Assembly (NCBI GenBank): GCA_016844945.1
Contig: JAERTJ010000072.1
Coordinates: 1-32,136 of the forward strand
Reading direction: 5' to 3'
DNA length: 32,136 nucleotides
From: Fidelibacterota bacterium
GTDB taxonomy: Bacteria; Fidelibacterota; UBA8477; JABMPR01
Positions 8,814 through 15,898 of this stretch are shown here, in pieces. Within the stretch, counting starts at the first letter, position 1; each line of letters begins with the position of its first letter. A program made the translations under genes and the position numbers. Below the pieces are notes generated by a model. The model ran no database searches, was not told the DNA's origin, and worked only from the letters and a program-made list of their open reading frames with translations.

Positions 8814-8818
8814 TCATT
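8801..8818 (-). promoter_or_regulatory. Operator-like palindrome at TetR start
   Basis: AATAAACGATCATTCATT is an 18-bp palindrome centred on GATC; seven of the nine arm positions pair and both exceptions are transitions. Its length and its place over the start of a tetR-type gene fit an autoregulatory operator of the TetR family. Confidence 0.55.
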
Positions 8819-8838
8819 TATTACAAGCATATTTTTAA

Positions 8839-8932
8839 CCCGTCTTTACGAGGAAGCACCACGAAGTAATCTCTCTTTCGAATCCCAGATAGAGAGATCG
8901 CCACGGTCGCCATGCTCCCTCGCGAAGACGGG
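8839..8932. repeat. Intact 94-bp palindromic intergenic repeat
   Basis: The ends CCCGTCTTTACGAGG (8839-8853) and CCTCGCGAAGACGGG (8918-8932) are inverted repeats matching at 13 of 15 positions. An inner stem pairs ATCTCTCT (8869-8876) with AGAGAGAT (8891-8898). The whole can fold into a long hairpin. It encodes nothing and looks like a MITE- or REP-like dispersed element. Parts of a second copy follow at 8951-8990 and 9414-9447. Confidence 0.8.
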
Positions 8933-8950
8933 TAGAGGATCATCTCCAGG

Positions 8951-9447
8951 CGTCTTTATGAGGAGGCACGACGAAGTAATCCCTCTTTCGCAGCTTAGCT
9001 AGTTGTGTTGCATGAGTTCAATAGATTTAAGCATTTTAACTTCACTTGAGTGTAATTACTTTCGCAGATCAACAACCACAATATGGGGAATTCAATGTCT
9101 GAAATATGTGCAGTTTACATATTGACCAACAAGAATGAGTCAGTGCTGTATACTGGAGTGACCTCTAACCTTATACAAAGGATACATGATCACAAAATGT
9201 TGAGAAATCCAAAGTCATTTTCCTCAAGGTAGAATGTTACCAATTTAGTCTATTACCAGATCTTTGACTCGATTGTAGAAGCCATTCAACGAGAAAAACA
9301 GATTAAGGGTGGATCCAGAATTAAGAAAATTCACTTGATTGAATCCATGAATCCTGTTTGGGTTGATCTTTATGATGATTTAACTCAAACAAATACGGGT
9401 TGAGGTAAGGGGGTCGCCACGGTCGCTATGCTCCCTCGCGAAGACGG
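8951..9447 (+). mobile_element. Split palindromic repeat enclosing a GIY-YIG gene
   Basis: The left half (8951-8990) matches 8841-8880 of the intact repeat at 36 of 40 positions. The right half (9414-9447) matches 8898-8931 at 33 of 34. Between them the loop region of the repeat is replaced by about 420 bp holding one GIY-YIG gene, whose stop codon lies 10 bp before the right half. The simplest reading is a composite element in which the palindrome halves are the ends and the nuclease is the cargo. No target duplication was identified. Confidence 0.6.
9095..9403 (+). pseudogene. GIY-YIG endonuclease, interrupted by amber codon
   Basis: A 103-codon frame (including the final stop) reads as a small stand-alone GIY-YIG nuclease. 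VYILTNK (residues 7-13) and LYTGVT (18-23) are the GIY-YIG core strands. Arg29 in QRIHDH is the catalytic Arg position. The C-terminal part has AIQREKQIKGGSR and LIESMNPVWVDLYDD, with the family's conserved Glu. Codon 46 is TAG (9230-9232), at a place where I expect Tyr in the family's (K/R)YNVTxLVYY stretch, so one base change probably killed the gene. No frameshift is needed. GGGGA lies 5 bp upstream of the ATG. Such proteins are often labelled excinuclease-C-like, but they lack the other UvrC domains. Confidence 0.85.
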
Positions 9448-9552
9448 TGAGGGGCGAATCTGCGGAAATGTAAGCTCGCCGACATCTCAACTTCATTCGT
9501 ACACTATATTATGTTACATTATTTGTCACATATTGAGCCAAGGAACTGAAAG

Positions 9553-10560
9553 ATGAATGAGCACGTTGAATCTATAAATGCGATCAATGAAAACAGTCGA
9601 AGTAAGGTGAAAACGATACGTGAAAAGGGTGATTATGGTCCCTTGATTCTCTATCAAAACCAGTCCATCACCTTTGTTAGTTTCGGACTATTGGTTGGAC
9701 TGGGAGCGTTGATGGGACTGATGAACACCTGGTATTATCTGGGGGCATATCAAATTGTTCCTAGCGCAAGTCAGGCATATCAACTGGCACTGACCCTCGC
9801 TTTGGGGGCACCGTTGTCAGCCTATATCGTCACACGACTTCTGGATGTTAAAACATGGCTATCTGGTGAAAAAACATTCATTGAGTTCGTACGGACCGTA
9901 AGCTTTGGTCTCTGGGGTGGATTGGTAGGTGGTCTATTGATACTTACTATTTTTGCTTTTACCACCCAGACCCCGCTGTGGGCACTCCTAGATGCATTTG
10001 CACTGGGAGTCCCCCTAGCACAGATGATGGGGCGATTTGGCTGTCTGAACTATGGATGTTGCCATGGCCGGGAATGTAGCTCGGACAGTCAATTCGGTGT
10101 TCGCTATCATAATAGTCAGACTAAAGTTTTAAGATTTGCACCGGAGCTAAAAGGAAAAAGGCTACACCCTACTCAGATTTACTCGGTTCTGGCAAACTTG
10201 ATCATCTACGGTGTCATTCTCACGCTTGCAATAACTTGGGAAACTCGCCCTATTGGAGTGTTAGCTGCGATCTACATGACACTATATGGCTTGAAGCGCT
10301 TTAGTGTTGAATTTCTGCGAGATGAGTTTCCACGTGTCTATTTTGTGGGTCTCACTGTCTGGCAGTGGTTTAGTCTGTCGTTCGTTCTACAGGGAATCGT
10401 CATAGGATACATTATGTTCTCCAATCCAACCCAGGTTGGTGTGGCGAATTCTGTAATGGGTCTACAGGGCATGCAGTCTGCCCTGGGAGCACTCATAATA
10501 ACTTCAACCATTATGGGGTTAGTATATGGAACCCATGGACGAAAAATAGGGAGTTGGTAA
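9553..10560 (+). CDS. Lgt-like membrane transferase, Cys-rich variant
   Basis: A 335-residue polytopic inner-membrane protein with about seven hydrophobic segments, related to prolipoprotein diacylglyceryl transferase (Lgt), which moves diacylglycerol from phosphatidylglycerol to lipobox cysteines. Visible family features are GRFG at 160-163 (Arg161 at the place of the Lgt signature Arg), HPTQIY at 205-210, and RFSVEFLRDE at 249-258, where Arg249 and Glu253 match the late Arg/Glu pair. The canonical GNFINGE stretch is replaced by a cysteine-rich one with Cys164, Cys169, Cys170, His171 and Cys175. The N terminus has a soluble extension of about 35 residues. It heads a three-gene operon and ends in a TAATG overlap. 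Membership in the superfamily is clear; Lgt activity itself is doubtful. Confidence 0.85.
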   Translation: MNEHVESINAINENSRSKVKTIREKGDYGPLILYQNQSITFVSFGLLVGLGALMGLMNTWYYLGAYQIVPSASQAYQLALTLALGAPLSAYIVTRLLDVKTWLSGEKTFIEFVRTVSFGLWGGLVGGLLILTIFAFTTQTPLWALLDAFALGVPLAQMMGRFGCLNYGCCHGRECSSDSQFGVRYHNSQTKVLRFAPELKGKRLHPTQIYSVLANLIIYGVILTLAITWETRPIGVLAAIYMTLYGLKRFSVEFLRDEFPRVYFVGLTVWQWFSLSFVLQGIVIGYIMFSNPTQVGVANSVMGLQGMQSALGALIITSTIMGLVYGTHGRKIGSW

Positions 10561-11621
10561 TGAATTCGATCCCGGTCTTAATTGTAGGTGCAGGTCCCTA
10601 TGGTCTGTCTCTGGCAAATTTTATGACAGCTAAAGGACATCCCTTTAAAATAATTGGCAAACCCATGGAGCTCTGGAAAGAACATACTTTTAGCGATGCG
10701 GATTTGCGCTCTGATATGGCGACATCTGAAATTTCACACCCTGAGAATGCGTACTCAATTCAAAAATTCAGAGCGCTTCATGTCAAAGATGGAAATGCAA
10801 TCTCAGAGCGAGTCAGTGTTCATGAATATCGACAATACATCGAATGGGTTTTACAAGAAATTCCGTATGATATTCAAGAAAACTATCTTATGGAACTGAC
10901 CCGAAATGGCGAATCATTTCGAGCTGAATTAGACACAGGAGAGGTTATTGAAGCAAAACAGGTGGTCATTGCAACTGGCGTGGCTCATCACCTGAAAATA
11001 CCTGATGAGTTTAGGGAAGCCCGTCATGTTATACACAGCTATTTTACTCAGGAAATCGAAGCGTTGAGAGGCAAGAAGGTTCTGGTTGTTGGTGCGGGTC
11101 AGTCTGCAGCGGAAGCCATGGAAATTTGTCAACAAAATGATAATCATGTCGATTGGTACTCAAGAAAAGAACCCCGTTTCTATTCTGAGCCCCTGGATTT
11201 ACCCAAATGGATATTCAACCTTGTGGTGAAAAGTGCTGGATTCTTTAGGCGTTTACCCCATGGAGTTATCCAGAAAATGTTTTCAATTTTTTCAGCAACC
11301 ACCATGACTCCAGACAATGAGCTCAAGTTGCAAAATATAACCCGCTTTTCAGAAATGCCGGATCTGGATAGCTATGATCATGTCATTTCTGCTACGGGTT
11401 ATGAGTACACGCTGAACCATATGAGTTTTCTGTCTGAGGAGTTGCGAAACTCACTCGAAATGAGATTCGCCATGCCCAGGATAGATAAGAACTTCATGAG
11501 TTCGAGTAGGGATCTATACTTTATAGGTCCAGCCACCGAAATGTTTTTTGGTCCACCCATGAAATTCATGATTGGCTCCCAGTATGTGGCTCCCAAACTT
11601 TCCAGCATTCTGACTAGATGA
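10560..11621 (+). CDS. FAD/NAD(P)-dependent oxidoreductase, FMO-like
   Basis: A 353-residue cytosolic flavoprotein. The FAD-binding motif GAGPYG is at about residues 10-15 and a second dinucleotide motif, GAGQSAAE, lies near 178-185. ATG near 138 and ISATGYEY near 275-282 are typical of the flavin-monooxygenase/lysine-N-hydroxylase/thioredoxin-reductase-like group. The start chosen is the ATG overlapping the previous stop (TAATG), with GGGAG just upstream; the TTG six bases earlier is less likely. It overlaps the next gene by ATGA. The tight packing with a Lgt-like enzyme and a PLP-fold enzyme implies a shared pathway. Substrate unknown. Confidence 0.88.
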   Translation: MNSIPVLIVGAGPYGLSLANFMTAKGHPFKIIGKPMELWKEHTFSDADLRSDMATSEISHPENAYSIQKFRALHVKDGNAISERVSVHEYRQYIEWVLQEIPYDIQENYLMELTRNGESFRAELDTGEVIEAKQVVIATGVAHHLKIPDEFREARHVIHSYFTQEIEALRGKKVLVVGAGQSAAEAMEICQQNDNHVDWYSRKEPRFYSEPLDLPKWIFNLVVKSAGFFRRLPHGVIQKMFSIFSATTMTPDNELKLQNITRFSEMPDLDSYDHVISATGYEYTLNHMSFLSEELRNSLEMRFAMPRIDKNFMSSSRDLYFIGPATEMFFGPPMKFMIGSQYVAPKLSSILTR

Positions 11622-12412
11622 CGCTTCCGCAGCCCCAGATTGAAACCAGCGTTGCGTTAGCAACCTGGCTCGGTGTGGAGGAGATCATTCTGGTACGAGA
11701 GGACCTGTTGCCAGAGGGCGGGGGTAAGAAAAGACGGGCTTTAGAGTCAAAGCGTGAAGTCTTCAACCACTTTAAGCATATCCATATCCTGTCATATGCT
11801 GGTTCGCATACTGCATATACACTAGCCAGGCTCCTGCCAGAGGTTCAGGTGCACCTATATGGTAGCCGCTATGGTGGAGGGGCATACGAACGCACAATGA
11901 TCAGGACTCTGAATCAACAATCAAACATTGCTCAAAAAACGGGTCCATCCTATAGGATGACTCTGGCTTTTAATCTCCAAAAATTTAAAGCTGACGTGAC
12001 TCATCATTTTATGCGTATCGGCGGTAGTTTAGAAACAGACCCGGTTACTGATCTGGCAGTAGATCAAGTTGTGGCTGAAATCGGGAAAGGGTTCCATCAT
12101 TTTGTTGCAGTGGCGTCGGGTAATTTACTCAAAGCTATCAATTCAAGGGGGATTGAAGCCACAGGGGTACTGACTCAACCTCCTTTGATACGTTTCCTGA
12201 AATCAATTCAACTGAAAAATATAATTGGGTTAAAGCAAACCAACCTTGGCAAGCGAATCGAGATCATAAAAGAAATTCGTGACCTCACGGGTTCACTTTG
12301 GGACCCCATTTTTATGGGTACAGTTTTTACCCACCTGAAGAGCAGGCGGGACTTGCCCCCCAAAGTTTGTATCTGGGTAACCTGTCCTACAGGTATTAAT
12401 TGGCTGGATTAA
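11618..12412 (+). CDS. PLP-dependent ACC deaminase/D-cysteine desulfhydrase-like protein
   Basis: A 264-residue fold-type II PLP enzyme, shorter than the usual 320-340 residues of ACC deaminase and D-cysteine desulfhydrase. VREDLLPEGGGKKRRALE (26-43) corresponds to the family's KREDL...GGNKxRKLE, with Lys37 or Lys38 as the likely PLP lysine and Gly in place of the usual Asn. YAGSHTAYTLA (60-70) replaces the GGxxSNH cofactor/substrate loop. VASGNLLKAI resembles the phosphate-binding GGTxxG loop only loosely. The start overlaps the flavoprotein stop (ATGA). Given these degenerate motifs, a non-standard reaction or a reduced role is possible. Family assignment is good, function uncertain. Confidence 0.75.
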   Translation: MTLPQPQIETSVALATWLGVEEIILVREDLLPEGGGKKRRALESKREVFNHFKHIHILSYAGSHTAYTLARLLPEVQVHLYGSRYGGGAYERTMIRTLNQQSNIAQKTGPSYRMTLAFNLQKFKADVTHHFMRIGGSLETDPVTDLAVDQVVAEIGKGFHHFVAVASGNLLKAINSRGIEATGVLTQPPLIRFLKSIQLKNIIGLKQTNLGKRIEIIKEIRDLTGSLWDPIFMGTVFTHLKSRRDLPPKVCIWVTCPTGINWLD

Positions 12413-12443
12413 GCATGTCTGGAAAAGATAGGTTTCCCCTAAC

Positions 12444-12478
12444 AAAAAAAGACCGCCCCATAGAGACGGTCTTTTTTT
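12444..12478. terminator. Bidirectional terminator between convergent genes
   Basis: AAAAAAAGACCG (12444-12455) pairs with CGGTCTTTTTTT (12467-12478) around an 11-base loop. The hairpin has a T-tract on both strands and serves the plus-strand operon ending at 12412 and the minus-strand gene ending at 12516. Confidence 0.9.
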
Positions 12479-12515
12479 CAATCAAAAACCAAACGGTTAT
12501 AAGACATTCATTTTC

Positions 12516-13103
12516 CTATTCAGTAGCTGTTTCTTCAGCTGCTTCTTCAACTGGCTCAGATTCAGGCATGGGAGGATTCATCAGCAGATCAATTTCAGCA
12601 TCAATGAGCTTGACCATCTTTTTAATATCAGCAGCTGATAATTGACCATCAACACTGAAAATCACTTTCCCATTTGGATCAAAGACAACAATGTTGTTTG
12701 AATCATCAGCAAGTCCCCACACCTCGCCAACTTTGTTGTCGTTATCAGTCACATAAACGGTACTGGGATAATCTTCCTGCTTCCCTTCGAGAATCAGGTT
12801 AATGGCAAAGTTGGGTTTCCAGGTAGCGGCCATATTAATGAGTGCAACGGAGCCATAATAATCTAAATCATACCCTTTTGCCTTTAGGGCTTCAGTAGCC
12901 GCATTGTTCAATTCACTTTCATCAGGATCAGCGTGAACCACGACCCAGACTTTTCCCACCAGCTCTGAACTGCTCCAGGCTGTTTCATTCACACGACCGC
13001 CAGCATCGCCTGAAAGATCAAGTTGAGGTGCATTTTGACCGACAGGAAGTCCTGCAATCAAGCTGCTACTAACCAATAGTAAAATGATACCAAGTGCTTT
13101 CAT
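12516..13103 (-). CDS. Periplasmic YtfJ-family thioredoxin-fold protein
   Basis: A 195-residue exported protein. The ATG at 13103 follows AAGGAAA and starts a signal peptide of about 17 residues; an upstream start at 13166 has no merit. The body resembles E. coli YtfJ: GQNAPQLDLSG near the mature N terminus, SSELVGKVWVVVHADPDE around 45-62, a VALIN strand, EVWGLADDSNNIVVFDPNGK around 130-150, and DGQLSAADIKKMVKLID near the end of the domain. It has no CxxC, so it is thioredoxin-like in fold but not a disulfide oxidoreductase. An acidic Glu/Pro-rich tail of about 20 residues follows. YtfJ function is poorly known. Confidence 0.8.
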   Translation of the reverse strand: MKALGIILLLVSSSLIAGLPVGQNAPQLDLSGDAGGRVNETAWSSSELVGKVWVVVHADPDESELNNAATEALKAKGYDLDYYGSVALINMAATWKPNFAINLILEGKQEDYPSTVYVTDNDNKVGEVWGLADDSNNIVVFDPNGKVIFSVDGQLSAADIKKMVKLIDAEIDLLMNPPMPESEPVEEAAEETATE

Positions 13104-13253
13104 CGTATTTCCTTTTTTTATTATTGACATGAAAAAACAGATATGTTGATCCATATATAATGTCAAGTAGCTCTAGCGTATAAATTTCTGTAAGCCCAGC
13201 AAGAAAAATCCAGGTAGCTACAATCTAGCAGACCAAAGGGATTGGGAAAAGAT

Positions 13254-13535
13254 TTAAGATTCGATTTTTACACCCTTCCAAAAGGCGATATGATCTTTTA
13301 AGGGAGCCGCTGCATCTGAGGGTTGAGGGTAATACCAGGCAGCATCAGAATTATTTACACCATCTACTTCGATATTATAGTAACTGGCTGTACCCTTCCA
13401 TACGCAAATGGTTTGGGTCTGACTGTTATTCAGAAATTCTGAATTTACAGATTCAATTGGGAAGTAGTGATTACCCTCCATGAGTATGGTTTTATCACTC
13501 ACAGCAATCACTTTATCATTCCAAATGGCTTTCAT
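13254..13535 (-). CDS. DUF427 domain protein
   Basis: A 93-residue protein matching the DUF427 pattern throughout: MKAIWNDKVIAVSDKT at the start, the YFP segment, CVWKGTASYYNI at about 44-55, DAAWYYPQPSDAA at about 64-76, and HIAFWKGVKI at the end. AGGAG precedes the ATG. It lies 11 bp after egtD and is surely in the ergothioneine operon. DUF427 proteins are small beta-rich proteins of unknown biochemical role. The linkage here suggests a job related to ergothioneine or to the SAM-dependent step, but this is only context. Confidence 0.92.
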   Translation of the reverse strand: MKAIWNDKVIAVSDKTILMEGNHYFPIESVNSEFLNNSQTQTICVWKGTASYYNIEVDGVNNSDAAWYYPQPSDAAAPLKDHIAFWKGVKIES

Positions 13536-13546
13536 TTGGTACTCCT

Positions 13547-14569
13547 TTATAAGGCATGCATCTCGTGCATGGTGTTACGTGGTTTAAAGGCATTCAAACT
13601 GAACCAACCAGATTCATCTAGCCACTGTCTTTCAAGACGAAAACCTGAATCATCAGCGAGTGCTTTAATTTCAGCGTGAGAATACTTATACGAATACTCT
13701 GTCAAGATGTGCTCACCCTTTTCAAACGACACGCTGGTATCAATATTTTCTATTTTTATATCCTGGTCTAAATCACTCACCAGATACATTTCAATACGGC
13801 CTTCATCCACATCATAGACAGCTTTGTGTTGGAAATGATCCCGACTGAATTGTCCACCTAGCTCCCCATTGATACGGTCAAGAAGATTTAGGTTAAAATC
13901 AGCAGTAACCCCTCTGGTATCATCATAAGCTGGCTCCAGAATATCTGGACCTTTACGCAGATCTATCCCCAGGAGCAAACAGTCATTTTTTTTCATTCTT
14001 TGACGAATTCCCACAAGAAATTTAGCAGCCTCCTGACGTGTTAGATTCCCAATACTTGAACCTAACCACATGATACAGTTGGGTCCATGGCTATGCTGCA
14101 AAATATGATCAATACCGAATTCATATCTGCCGGCGATCGCTTCAACTTGAAGCTCCGCATAGCGCTGGGTCAAGTTTCGGGAGGTTTTCTCTAAAATTTC
14201 AGCTGAGACATCAATAGGTGAGTATCGGATCAAATTAAATCGAGCAAGGGCAGTTTCTAAAAGGATGCGTGTCTTGCGTGAGCTGCCACTACCTAATTCA
14301 ACAAGATGGGTGTTTAGAGGCAGATCGGAAATGATTTCAGAAGCATATTTTTCAAGGATTTCAGTTTCTTTCCGAGTGAGGTAGTATTCATCCAGATCGC
14401 AGATTTTCTCAAAGATCTGGGAGCCTCGCTCATCATAGAAATATACAGAGGACAAGCGTTTTGGCGATTCATTCAATCCTTTTAACACATCTTTAGCAAA
14501 AGTGAGGGTTGGGTCTTCAGTAGTGTGCTGTGAGTGGACAATAATTGGAGCTGTGAGTGTTTCAGTCAT
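13547..14569 (-). CDS. egtD: L-histidine N-alpha-methyltransferase EgtD
   Basis: A 340-residue SAM-dependent enzyme that trimethylates histidine to hercynine, the first step of ergothioneine synthesis. YFYDERGSQIFEKICDLDEY (about 43-62) followed by YLTRKETEIL is the EgtD hallmark, and ELGSGSSRKT (91-100) is the SAM-binding loop. IMWLGSSIGN and LLLGIDLRKGPDIL continue the fold. The start is uncertain: the ATG at 14569 has GGGGA at good spacing, those at 14584 and 14623 are alternatives, and the frame stays open to 14791 within egtB. It lies 40 bp after egtB. Family length is near 320-330 residues, which supports a short form. Confidence 0.95.
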   Translation of the reverse strand: MTETLTAPIIVHSQHTTEDPTLTFAKDVLKGLNESPKRLSSVYFYDERGSQIFEKICDLDEYYLTRKETEILEKYASEIISDLPLNTHLVELGSGSSRKTRILLETALARFNLIRYSPIDVSAEILEKTSRNLTQRYAELQVEAIAGRYEFGIDHILQHSHGPNCIMWLGSSIGNLTRQEAAKFLVGIRQRMKKNDCLLLGIDLRKGPDILEPAYDDTRGVTADFNLNLLDRINGELGGQFSRDHFQHKAVYDVDEGRIEMYLVSDLDQDIKIENIDTSVSFEKGEHILTEYSYKYSHAEIKALADDSGFRLERQWLDESGWFSLNAFKPRNTMHEMHAL

Positions 14570-14609
14570 GGATGCTGTCCCCATTTCGTTTGCTTCTTTG
14601 GTGAAAATA

Positions 14610-15878
14610 CTATCCTCCATTTCCAACATCACGAGCGAGTCGAAGCCCCATGAATTGCCAGCGTGAATGTGGATAGAAAAAATTGCGATATGTCGATCGA
14701 ATATGATTTGAGCTGGTCGCACATGAGCCTCCCTTGAGGACCATCTGACTGGACATGAATTTGCCATTGTATTCACCGACAGCTCCCTCATCTACTTTAA
14801 ATCCAGGATAGGGTGAATAAGGACTCCGCGTCCACTCCCAGACATCACCAAACATCTGCTGTATATCAGGATCCTGGGTGTCATCGACAGGACGGGGATG
14901 GAACTGTTGACCTTCTACAAAATTTCCTTCGGACTTGAGACCCCGTGCTGCAAATTCCCATTCAAACTCGCTTGGTAATCTGACTCCTGACCAATTAGCA
15001 AAGGCGTCCGCTTCGTAATAACTCAGATGGGTAACTGGTGATTCAGGCTGTAATGGCAGGAGTCCTGACAGGGTAAACTCAGACCATTTATCATCTTGTT
15101 TGACCCAGTACAATGGACTGTCCCACTTCCCAGAGTTGATTATAGCCCAACCATCCGAGAGCCATAGTTTGGGTTGTTTATATCCCCCTGCTTCAATAAA
15201 TGATAAATACTCCCCATTGGTGATTAAGCGATTTCCCAGCTCAAAAGGTTGTAATAGAATGTCATGTCGAGGTGTTTCATTGTCGAAACAAAACCCATCA
15301 CCAGAATATCCATGCTTGACCTGACCGCCCCCAAATTGAGTCCAGGAATAGGGTGGTGTGGTTGATGAGGATTCATCCAAAGTCTGTTTTTGATAAACTG
15401 GAAACAAAGGATTCTGAAAAAAGACATGTTTAATATCTGTGAGCATGAGTTCCTGATGTTGTTGCTCGTGGTTGAGTCCCAATACCAGGAATGATTTAAG
15501 TTTATCAAATTTTATGTCACTCATTTCATCCAACAGAATTTGCATCTGTTGATCAACATGCTGGCGGTACGCGTATACCTCCTGTACCGTTGGACGACTG
15601 AGTAAACCACGTTTTGGTCGAGGATACTGATCTCCAATCGCGTTATAGTACGAGTTGAATAAGTAATTGTAGCGTTCATTTGGTGATCTGTATGTGTGAA
15701 GTTCAGGCTTTAAAATAAAGGTCTCAAAAAACCACGTGGTGTGAGCCAGATGCCAGCGGGTGGGACTTACATCAGGCATGGACTGAATCAGATAGTCTTC
15801 CGTTTCCAGAGGTGCACAGAGCCTTTCAGAGAAGGACCTGACTTGTAAATATTGTTTAATGTATTCGGATTGTGACAT
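14610..15878 (-). CDS. egtB: Hercynine oxygenase / sulfoxide synthase EgtB
   Basis: A 422-residue non-heme iron enzyme that joins oxygen and a thiol (gamma-glutamylcysteine or cysteine) to hercynine. The N-terminal DinB-like domain supplies the iron ligands: His46 in HLAHTTWFFE, and His137 and His141 in NHEQQHQEL. The C-terminal formylglycine-generating-enzyme-like domain shows GEYLSFIEAGGY, VRLPSEFEWEFAARG, and the GDVWEWTRSPYSPYPGF and GGSCAT stretches near the end. The ATG at 15878 follows GGGGG at good spacing. An ATG at 15902 overlaps the upstream stop (ATGA) and is the alternative. No egtC or egtE is seen in the window, so thiol donor type and lyase are open. Confidence 0.96.
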   Translation of the reverse strand: MSQSEYIKQYLQVRSFSERLCAPLETEDYLIQSMPDVSPTRWHLAHTTWFFETFILKPELHTYRSPNERYNYLFNSYYNAIGDQYPRPKRGLLSRPTVQEVYAYRQHVDQQMQILLDEMSDIKFDKLKSFLVLGLNHEQQHQELMLTDIKHVFFQNPLFPVYQKQTLDESSSTTPPYSWTQFGGGQVKHGYSGDGFCFDNETPRHDILLQPFELGNRLITNGEYLSFIEAGGYKQPKLWLSDGWAIINSGKWDSPLYWVKQDDKWSEFTLSGLLPLQPESPVTHLSYYEADAFANWSGVRLPSEFEWEFAARGLKSEGNFVEGQQFHPRPVDDTQDPDIQQMFGDVWEWTRSPYSPYPGFKVDEGAVGEYNGKFMSSQMVLKGGSCATSSNHIRSTYRNFFYPHSRWQFMGLRLARDVGNGG

Positions 15879-15898
15879 TGGAAATACCCCCGGTTTGA

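Noticed and set aside
9230..9232. TAG recoding (amber readthrough or a changed genetic code)
   Set aside because: Several normal genes in the window end in TAG, and no amber-decoding tRNA or pyrrolysine/selenocysteine context is visible.
14584..14791. Long N-terminal extension of EgtD overlapping egtB
   Set aside because: The extra residues do not resemble EgtD and lie over the conserved end of EgtB; the ATG at 14569 has a better ribosome site.
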